From assembly GCA_032250895.1 (NCBI GenBank), contig JAVVEZ010000063.1:1-21067 (forward strand): 21,067 bases of DNA, given 5' to 3'. The position numbers were made by a program, and so were the translations under genes. This stretch comes from JAVVEZ01 sp032250895 (lineage in GTDB: Bacteria; Pseudomonadota; Gammaproteobacteria; Pseudomonadales; Pseudohongiellaceae). Of the stretch, positions 15,848 through 21,067 are shown in pieces. Numbering within the stretch: position 1 is the first letter of the stretch; each line of letters opens with the position of its first letter. Below the pieces are notes generated by a model. That model was not told where the DNA came from. It did not search any database and saw only the letters and a list, made by a program, of their open reading frames with translations.

Positions 15848-16117
15848 ATGGAAATCCTGAATGCCAGCGATGTCAAACGCGAGTTCGGCGAGGCCCTCAT
15901 CAAGGCACAGCAGGGGCCGATCGGCATCAACAAGAACGGCAAGCCGGTGGCCGTGCTGATATCGGCCCGCGCCTATGCGGAGCTGCAAGCCATCCGTGAG
16001 CAGCATCTCCAGCAGGCGATTGCCGCAGGCATGGCCGATATCAAGGCCGGTCGCGTCGCGGCAGGCAAAGACGTGATGCAGCGGATGAGAAAGCGCGTTC
16101 TTGATGCCGGTTTATAA
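15848..16117 (+). CDS. Phd/YefM-family antitoxin
   Basis: 89-residue antitoxin. The N-terminal Phd/YefM DNA-binding fold is visible as MEILNASDVKREFGEALIKA followed by GPIGINKNGKPVAVLIS. The C-terminal tail is helical and charged and should wrap the toxin. ATG 15848 is chosen because AAGAGGTG sits six bases upstream; the in-frame GTG at 15839 lies inside that ribosome-binding site. It overlaps the toxin start by 14 nt. Confidence 0.88.
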   Translation: MEILNASDVKREFGEALIKAQQGPIGINKNGKPVAVLISARAYAELQAIREQHLQQAIAAGMADIKAGRVAAGKDVMQRMRKRVLDAGL

Positions 16118-16394
16118 GTTTACCGAAAAGGCCGAGGGCGACCTTGCCGCCATCGTCGACTATACACTGGAGACTGGGGGCGCGGCTCAGGCTGTCAACT
16201 ATATCGACGGGCTGGAGGAGCTGGCCGCAACCCTTGCCCAGACTCCTGATCTTGGAAAGGCCCGCGAGGATATTCACAAGGGCTTGATCGTCTTCCCCTA
16301 TGAAAGGCATTTGCTCTTTTACCGCAAGGAGCGGAGCGGCATTACCATCGTGCGTATTGTGCATGACAGCATGGATACGCCGCGCCATTTTTAG
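16104..16394 (+). CDS. ParE/RelE-family toxin
   Basis: 96-residue toxin of the ParE/RelE superfamily. Typical features are YKFTEKAEGDLAAIVDYTL at the N-terminus and the C-terminal core IVFPYERHLLFYRKERSGITIVRIVHD. ParE toxins inhibit DNA gyrase, but the target here is not shown. It overlaps the antitoxin gene, with no clear ribosome-binding site of its own, suggesting translational coupling. It ends 10 nt before the repeat at 16405. Confidence 0.88.
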   Translation: MPVYKFTEKAEGDLAAIVDYTLETGGAAQAVNYIDGLEELAATLAQTPDLGKAREDIHKGLIVFPYERHLLFYRKERSGITIVRIVHDSMDTPRHF

Positions 16395-16404
16395 AAATCA
16401 AAGA

Positions 16405-16481
16405 AATCAAAGGGGTCAAAAATCAAAGGGGTCAAAGTAACTTGAAAATCAAATAATCAAATTACTCTGACCCCTTTGATT
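16405..16481. repeat. Long inverted repeat of AATCAAAGGGGT units, copy B
   Basis: Left arms AATCAAAGGGGTCA (16405-16418) and AATCAAAGGGGTCAAAGTAA (16421-16440). The right arm TTACTCTGACCCCTTTGATT (16462-16481) is complementary to the second left arm with one mismatch. The centre is AT-rich. It is clearly related to copy A at 9189-9280. Its last base is the first base of the MATE stop codon. Confidence 0.9.
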
Positions 16482-17881
16482 CAGATAATGTCTTCTGCCA
16501 GTATCCGCCGGAGTCTTTCCGGGCTGCGCCAGCGGCTGCCTTTCAGACGCACGATGAAGGTGATGGCAATCATCAGAATCATCAATACGAAGACCAGCCA
16601 GGAAACCCTAGGATCGATCGCAAAAACCTTGATGATGAAGTACTGGGCTACCAGCATGGCCCAGTGCAGGGAAACCGACGCGATCATGATCCAGCGTGTG
16701 TCACCTGCGCCGCGCAGCACGCCGCTGGCAACCTGCAGCACGCCTTCGGCCAGTACATAGGTGGCCAGGCCGGCCATCATGAAGGATGCAAGGATGCGGA
16801 TGTCACCGGCCCGGTCTTCCGAGAAAATGAAGAGCTCGACGAATTCGGTCCGAAACACGATAAAAATCAGTGCCAGCATGGATGAGTAAGCCAGGCCCAG
16901 GATGTAACCGGAGGTGGTGACTTCATGGGTCTTGGTCATGTCACCGGCACCGACGTAACGCCCGATCAGGCTCATCACGGCGATGCTGAGGCCCATCATG
17001 GGCACAAAGGACAGGATGTCCCAGTTGAACACGATGGCGGCCGAGGCGGCTTCCGTGATGCCGTAGGACTGGAACATCAGCAGGAACAGATTGAAGGCGG
17101 CGATGTTGAGAAACATTTCCAGGCCCGAGGGCAGCCCGAGCCTGATGTAACGGCGCATGATGCCCGGATCGAAATGCAGCGATTGCCGAATCATGAACCG
17201 GATGCGGTTGCTTTTTTGCAAATAGACAGCCAGGAACAACACCAGTGAAAACACGGTGCTGATCACCGTACCGATGGCTGCTCCGGAGATGCCCAGGGCA
17301 GGCAGGCCGGCCTTGCCGAAGACCAGTGCGTAGGAAAGCGGTATATTGACGAAAACGCCCAGGACGTCGCAGGTCATCACGACACGGGTGCGGCCGGTAC
17401 CGGAAAAAAAGGAGGCCAGTGCCACCTTCATCAGCGTGAATACCGAGCCCAGCATCAGAATCATGAAATAGCTTTTTTCCAGCGCCACCTGTTCTTCAGC
17501 ATGCCCCATGCCGGCAAATATCCCTCCCACCAGCCAGGCGAGAAGCATCAGGATGGGGACACAGAGGAGGGACATCAGCAGCCCCTGAGTGACCACCCGG
17601 GCACATTTGTCGTACTGGCGGGCGCCCAGATATTGCGCCACCAGTGCGTTGGCATAGGCAATCACGCCGTTGAACAGTGAAATGGAAAAGTACCAGGCCA
17701 CGCCACCACCGAGGGCGGCGGCCATATGGGCGGGGCTGATCTGGGCCAGAAAAAAACGATCGGTAAAGATCATCACGGCAAAGGCGCCCTGGGAGATGAC
17801 CATGGGCAGGGACATGCGCAGCAATTCGAGTAGTGTTGCCGGGTTGAAATGGAAGCGGCGCGCGGGGAGCTCAGGGTTCAT
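16481..17881 (-). CDS. MATE-family efflux transporter (NorM/DinF-like)
   Basis: Cation-antiport exporter of drugs or metabolites in the inner membrane, 466 residues with about 12 helices in two six-helix halves. MATE features include RMSLPMVISQGAFAVMIFTD in helix 1, NALVAQYLGARQYDKC after helix 2, and GLPALGISGAAIGTVIS in the middle. It begins 12 nt after the stop of the GntR-PurM gene without a clear ribosome-binding site, so it is probably translated by coupling and shares that gene's promoter. Its last 148 bp are duplicated at 10519-10666, and repeat copy B abuts its stop codon. Substrate unknown. Confidence 0.93.
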   Translation of the reverse strand: MNPELPARRFHFNPATLLELLRMSLPMVISQGAFAVMIFTDRFFLAQISPAHMAAALGGGVAWYFSISLFNGVIAYANALVAQYLGARQYDKCARVVTQGLLMSLLCVPILMLLAWLVGGIFAGMGHAEEQVALEKSYFMILMLGSVFTLMKVALASFFSGTGRTRVVMTCDVLGVFVNIPLSYALVFGKAGLPALGISGAAIGTVISTVFSLVLFLAVYLQKSNRIRFMIRQSLHFDPGIMRRYIRLGLPSGLEMFLNIAAFNLFLLMFQSYGITEAASAAIVFNWDILSFVPMMGLSIAVMSLIGRYVGAGDMTKTHEVTTSGYILGLAYSSMLALIFIVFRTEFVELFIFSEDRAGDIRILASFMMAGLATYVLAEGVLQVASGVLRGAGDTRWIMIASVSLHWAMLVAQYFIIKVFAIDPRVSWLVFVLMILMIAITFIVRLKGSRWRSPERLRRILAEDII

Positions 17882-17893
17882 GGACAGAGGCTA

Positions 17894-19312
17894 TCAGTAG
17901 GTGAAGATGTCGCCGTTGTGCGTCAGGCTGAGTTTGTTGCCGGTGGCACTGCTGCGGGTACTGCCGATGATCCGGGCCTCGATATTGAAGTGATGGGCGA
18001 GGGCGATCACGGTTTCTGCCTGTGCGGGTTCGCAATACACTTCCATCCGGTGGCCCATATTGAAGACCTTGTACATTTCCTGCCAGGGGGTTGCCGATGC
18101 CTGCTGAATGGCCTTGAATATCGCCGGGGTGGGAAACAGATCGTCCTTGATGAAGTGGATGTTGCTGCCGAATTTCAGGCACTTGGTCTGCGCGCCGCCG
18201 GAGCAGTGGATCAGCCCCTGGATCAGACCGGGATGTTCCTCCAGCAGTTTGTAGACGAGCGGCGCATAGGTGCGGGTGGGGCTCAGAATGGCCTCGCCGA
18301 CACTCAGCGAGGATTCCGGCAGGGGATCTTCCAGGCGGTAGGGGCCGCAGTAAACCAGTTCCGGAGCAACATTGGCATCGAAGGACTCCGGATAGGTTTG
18401 CGCATAGTAATGGCTCAGCAGATCATGCCGGGCGCTGGTCAGGCCGTTACTGCCGATACCGCTGTTTTCCACTTTTTCATAGGAGGCCTGGCCAGTGGAG
18501 GACAGGCCGACGATGGCCAGGCCGGGACGAATCAAGTCGCCACTGAGGACGTCGGTTTTTTTCATGACGGAAACCGCGCAACTATCGACCACCACCGTGC
18601 CGGTGAGATCGCCGACATCGGCGGTTTCACCGCCGCCGCTGTAAATGTTCACGCCGAATTCCCGCAACTGGGCCAGAAAGGTTTCGCTGCCCTGGATGAG
18701 CGCAGCGAGCACGTCACCGGGGCAATTGAGCGCATTGCGGTTGATGGTATTGGAAATCAGGATGCGGCCGTTGACACCCACGCACAGCAGATCGTCGAGA
18801 TTCATGACGATGGAGTCCTGGGCGATGCCGTGAAAAACGCTGGCGTCACCGCTTTCCTTGTAAGCCAGGTAGGCAATGATGGATTTGGTGCCGCTGCCAT
18901 CGGCGTGGATGATATTGCAGTTTTCGGGATTGCCGGTCAGGTAATCCTCGGTAATTTTGCAGAAAGCATTGTTGAAGAGGCCATGATCCAGCGTGTCCAC
19001 GATCTTGTGCACTTCACTCTTGTCCGAGGAAACCCCCCTGGACTGGTATCGCCCGATATTGTCCTGGAGCCCGGTAACGATATAGCCACTGCGGTCCTGG
19101 GCCTGGATCAGGCCTTTGAATTCGAGCTGGCGCATGGCCTTGGCGACAGTATTGGTGGCCAGGCCATGGTCAGCGGCCAGGGTCCTGAGGCTGGGCAGTT
19201 TTTCGCCCGGCTTGAGCTCCCCGGTGTTGATCATGAAATGGATCTGGTCGGCGATCTGCTGGAATACGGAGGTGCTGCTGTTGCTGTCGAGTTCGAGTTT
19301 CATGCGCGCCAT
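17894..19312 (-). CDS. GntR winged-helix / PurM (AIR synthase) fusion protein
   Basis: 472-residue single frame joining two domains. Residues about 13-80 are a GntR-type winged helix: QQIADQIHFMINTGELKPGE, then KLPSLRTLAADHGLATNTVAKAM and GLIQAQDRSGYIVT. Residues about 87-472 are a full-length PurM fold. It begins RYQSRGVSSDK and carries the ATP and substrate motifs HADGSGTK (136-143), MNLDDLL (170-176), YSGGGETADVGD (224-235), LSPTRTY (343-349), HCSGGAQTK (369-377) and EMYKVFNMGHRME (412-424). The PurM part resembles the long Bacteroidetes AIR synthase more than E. coli PurM. PurM makes AIR from FGAM with ATP in purine synthesis. A fused DNA-binding domain suggests a ligand- or ATP-sensing regulator (inference). 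No strong ribosome-binding site is seen. The promoter operator is at 19337-19360, and the MATE gene follows. Confidence 0.9.
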   Translation of the reverse strand: MARMKLELDSNSSTSVFQQIADQIHFMINTGELKPGEKLPSLRTLAADHGLATNTVAKAMRQLEFKGLIQAQDRSGYIVTGLQDNIGRYQSRGVSSDKSEVHKIVDTLDHGLFNNAFCKITEDYLTGNPENCNIIHADGSGTKSIIAYLAYKESGDASVFHGIAQDSIVMNLDDLLCVGVNGRILISNTINRNALNCPGDVLAALIQGSETFLAQLREFGVNIYSGGGETADVGDLTGTVVVDSCAVSVMKKTDVLSGDLIRPGLAIVGLSSTGQASYEKVENSGIGSNGLTSARHDLLSHYYAQTYPESFDANVAPELVYCGPYRLEDPLPESSLSVGEAILSPTRTYAPLVYKLLEEHPGLIQGLIHCSGGAQTKCLKFGSNIHFIKDDLFPTPAIFKAIQQASATPWQEMYKVFNMGHRMEVYCEPAQAETVIALAHHFNIEARIIGSTRSSATGNKLSLTHNGDIFTY

Positions 19313-19336
19313 TGCTTGCTGGATAGGGGGAGGGCT

Positions 19337-19360
19337 TCTGTATCACGGTCATGATACAGA
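19337..19360. promoter_or_regulatory. Inverted repeat, likely operator of the GntR-PurM gene
   Basis: Perfect 9-bp arms TCTGTATCA (19337-19345) and TGATACAGA (19352-19360) around a 6-bp centre, 24 bp before the ATG. On the minus strand its TATCAT can serve as a -10, with TTGCTC 17 bp upstream as a weak -35. This is the position expected for autoregulation by the fused GntR domain. Confidence 0.65.
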
Positions 19361-19470
19361 CAGGAGGTATGACGAGCAAGAACTTCCTTTATCCGCGACA
19401 GTGAAGCGGTGCTTTTTTCGCATGCAGGCGGTCACTGCCGCTTCCTGGCGTGTTGCCAGTTCAAGTCAAA

Positions 19471-19570
19471 GGCCCGGGCAGCGGCGCAGGATCTCCGGGG
19501 GACGCTACGAGTTCATCCCTGAAGGCTCTCTTCGGGCGTCCTGCCCTCAGAAGCCCCCGGAGCGCCTGCC
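19471..19570. repeat. Structured GC-rich intergenic repeat
   Basis: Contains CTCCGGGGG (19493-19501) paired with CCCCCGGAG (19554-19562). An alternative inner pairing is GGACGC (19500-19505) with GCGTCC (19536-19541). The first 26 bp (19471-19496) recur at 20987-21012 with three differences. Its nature is unknown; it resembles dispersed folded repeats common in gammaproteobacteria. An open frame across it (from 19450) shows no protein homology before about 19747. Confidence 0.45.
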
Positions 19571-19709
19571 CCACTCCCCGAGCCTCCGGCCTCAGGTTTG
19601 TTGCCTATAAACCCCTGCTGAACGGAAGTGGCCCAGCTCGCCATTGTGCCAACGCCGAATCACCCAGGATGGGATCGAAAGCCAAGTGGAGGCCTCTGAT
19701 AGTGGGTGT

Positions 19710-19742
19710 CCCTTTTTGCTCCCTTTTTGCTTTCCTTTTTGC
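19710..19742. repeat. Three tandem copies of an 11-bp CCCTTTTTGCT-type unit
   Basis: CCCTTTTTGCT at 19710-19720 and 19721-19731, then a diverged copy TTCCTTTTTGCT. They end a few bases before transposase homology begins, so they may mark the deletion point of the IS3 remnant. Confidence 0.6.
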
Positions 19743-19746
19743 TTCT

Positions 19747-20091
19747 GCCAGTAAAGCTTACCGGCGCTTGCTGAAAGCCAATGGTTTTGTCGGCAGCATG
19801 AGCCGCAAAGGTGACTGCTGGGACAATGCAGTGGCGGAAAGTTTCTTTGTCAGCTTGAAGAAAGAACGAGTGCAGTGGAAGTACTATCAAACTCGTGCTG
19901 AAGCGCAGCAGGATGTGTTGAATTATATGGTGATGTTTTATAGCAGTCAGCGGTTGCATTCGTTCCTGGATTACGTCAGCCCCAATGCGTACGAATCAAT
20001 GATGGCTGAAGTGGGGAAAACATTGATCATCAACACCGCAAGACGCCAAATAACAAAAATGCACGGGAGACCTCGGCGGCGTCGGTTCTGA
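19747..20091 (+). pseudogene. IS3-family transposase OrfB, C-terminal fragment
   Basis: Only the last third of an rve (DDE integrase) domain remains: SKAYRRLLKANGFVGSMSRKG leads into the conserved DCWDNAVAESFF with the third catalytic acid, Glu at 19837-19839. It continues through NYMVMFYSSQRLHSFLDYVSP. The first two catalytic aspartates and OrfA are missing, and upstream sequence is unrelated, so it is inactive. The frame has an unusual basic tail (GRPRRRRF). An 8-bp inverted pair, GATAGTGG (19698-19705) / CCACTATC (20094-20101), encloses it, but this may be chance. Confidence 0.85.
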
Positions 20092-20214
20092 ATCCACTAT
20101 CGTTCGCTTGGTCCCCGTTATTTTTACCGTTATGTGCTGGTGTGTTATATGCTAGGGCTCACCAGCAGAGTGTAACGTGGTAGAATTCGAGACGTTTCGT
20201 GATGAGGAAATTAC

Positions 20215-20436
20215 ATGTCAGAAAAAATGAAGCAACTTATTGAATCCATTAGAGAACTATCTTCTGATGAAAAAGCGTTGTTGGCACACTGCCTGATAGC
20301 GTCGTTGGAAATGGCTCCAGAAGATGGGGTTGATGAGGCTTGGCTGGCACTTGCGGAAAAGCGCTATTTCGAACTTGAGTCTGGAGTGGTGAAAGGTGTT
20401 TCCTGGCAGGAGATCAAGGCTACAGTTCAGGGATAG
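20215..20436 (+). CDS. Addiction-module antitoxin (unstable antitoxin family)
   Basis: 73-residue protein of the putative addiction-module component type: IRELSSDEKALLAHCLIASL followed by VDEAWLALAEKRYFELESG and a C-terminal VSWQEIKATVQG. Such proteins neutralise the adjacent RelE/ParE toxin. AGGAA lies upstream of the ATG. It is more AT-rich than most of the window, as is the toxin gene. The toxin starts six bases after its stop. Promoter elements in 20100-20214 could not be assigned with confidence. Confidence 0.85.
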   Translation: MSEKMKQLIESIRELSSDEKALLAHCLIASLEMAPEDGVDEAWLALAEKRYFELESGVVKGVSWQEIKATVQG

Positions 20437-20442
20437 AATTGA

Positions 20443-20736
20443 ATGTATAAACTCATATTTCATCCAGATGTTTCTCTGGAGATTAAGGCTTCGTTTGATT
20501 GGTATGAAGCTCAAGTAGAAGGCCTTGGGAGTGACTTTCTTTCAGAGCTGGAATCGGCATATCAAGCAATCGGAGAACTTCCAAATACTTGGCCAAAGTT
20601 TAAAACTAACTTCAGGCGCTACTTGTTGAGCAAATTCCCGTATTCAGTAATTTATCGCCCGGGACAGGAGAGAGTTTTCATCCTGGCTGTCATGCATAAT
20701 CACAGAAACCCAGGTTACTGGGAAAGTCGCACATAA
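20443..20736 (+). CDS. RelE/ParE-family toxin
   Basis: 97-residue toxin: YKLIFHPDVSLEIKASFDWY at the N-terminus, GLGSDFLSELESAYQAI in the helical part and the core FRRYLLSKFPYSVIYR followed by VFILAVMHNHRNPGYW at the C-terminus. It pairs with the antitoxin six bases upstream, and the pair is unrelated to the Phd/ParE module at 15.8-16.4 kb. Its stop codon coincides with the predicted 3' boundary of the group II-intron-like sequence on the opposite strand. Confidence 0.87.
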   Translation: MYKLIFHPDVSLEIKASFDWYEAQVEGLGSDFLSELESAYQAIGELPNTWPKFKTNFRRYLLSKFPYSVIYRPGQERVFILAVMHNHRNPGYWESRT

Positions 20737-21067
20737 TCGGGTAGCCGGGGGTATCTAAGTTCCAGCCCCCACAACACCCTGCATGCGGTGTCCGCACAGG
20801 GCGTTTCCTGAAGATGGTTTAAAGCAAGCTAGCCGATTCACCGGACCGGTTACCCGGCTTGGCGCTATCCGTTTGCATCAGGTTCGTTCCCCTTGGGCGA
20901 TGCATTCCAAAGTTTTTGACCGGAGCCTTACTGGCGATTTACCGATCGCCAGGCAGACAACTTCATGCCATGCAGGTCCAATGCAGGGCCCGGGTAGCGG
21001 GGCAAGATCTCCTTTTTGAAAAAAGTGCTTGACAGGGTTTTTCCCGAAAATTTGAATTTTTCGACGA
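20737..21067 (-). mobile_element. Possible 3' end of a group II intron (incomplete at window edge)
   Basis: Read on the minus strand, the stretch has features of group II intron domains V and VI. A hairpin CCCTG-TGCGG / CCGCA-TG-CAGGG (20777-20801) has the two-base bulge on its 3' side as in domain V. Next comes a GGGGG/CCCCC hairpin (20747-20751 with 20766-20770), and the end reads TACCCGAT, consistent with the AY boundary. The upstream part also reads like folded intron RNA rather than protein. No reverse transcriptase is visible in the 330 bp present. A small open frame on the plus strand (20783-21019) is not considered a gene. Recognition is from memory of such intron ends, so moderate confidence only. 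Confidence 0.4.
20987..21012. repeat. 26-bp imperfect direct repeat, second copy
   Basis: Matches 19471-19496 at 23 of 26 positions in the same orientation (both begin GGCCCGGG and end GATCTCC). The two copies bracket the IS3 remnant and the second toxin-antitoxin pair. Confidence 0.55.

Noticed and set aside
17849..19354. Plus-strand open frame of 501 codons opposite the GntR-PurM gene
   Set aside because: Antisense shadow; the minus strand has clear conserved motifs throughout.
19450..20091. Complete 213-residue gene including the transposase fragment
   Set aside because: The first 98 or so codons cross a structured repeat and tandem units with no homology; only the rve C-terminus is recognisable.
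19698..20101. GATAGTGG / CCACTATC as terminal inverted repeats of the IS3 remnant
   Set aside because: Only 8 bp, and the left copy lies outside unrelated sequence where the true left end should be missing; chance cannot be excluded.

Overview
The window looks like a piece of a fairly GC-rich gammaproteobacterial chromosome. Clues are an E. coli-type ModE operator in front of modABC, a proteobacterial RND pump with its adaptor, two ParE-type toxin-antitoxin pairs and an IS3-family remnant. Taxonomy below class level cannot be read from the sequence. It mixes ordinary transport operons with an accessory stretch (about 9.2-16.5 kb) and a mobile-element-rich right edge.

Left part (1-6.35 kb, minus strand): a periplasmic adaptor and an RND permease form a translationally coupled efflux pair. 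A stand-alone adenylation-carrier (NRPS-like A-T) protein follows on the same strand. Short GTCATTCCCGC-type hairpin repeats flank the A-T gene and run into the ends of both neighbouring coding sequences.

6.35-9.2 kb (plus strand): a tight molybdate importer operon modA-modB-modC, with a near-consensus ModE box lying just downstream of a sigma-70-like -10.

9.2-16.5 kb: bounded by two copies of a long inverted repeat built from AATCAAAGGGGTCAGAGTAA units. It carries a secreted PQQ-type sugar dehydrogenase, a 148-bp copy of the 3' end of the downstream MATE gene, a two-gene unit of a NOX/FRE-like flavocytochrome b plus an NrfA-like pentaheme nitrite reductase, the decayed remnant of a DUF1592-type cytochrome, an unknown membrane protein, and a Phd/ParE toxin-antitoxin pair.

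16.5-19.4 kb (minus strand): the most unusual locus. A single reading frame joins an N-terminal GntR winged helix to a complete PurM (AIR synthase) domain resembling the Bacteroidetes form. It is followed 12 nt later by a MATE exporter. A 24-bp inverted repeat overlaps its likely promoter, so the fusion may be an autoregulated metabolite-sensing repressor controlling the exporter.

19.4-21.07 kb: a structured repeat, the C-terminal piece of an IS3-family transposase, a second toxin-antitoxin pair, and, at the edge, a sequence whose minus strand resembles the 3' end of a group II intron.
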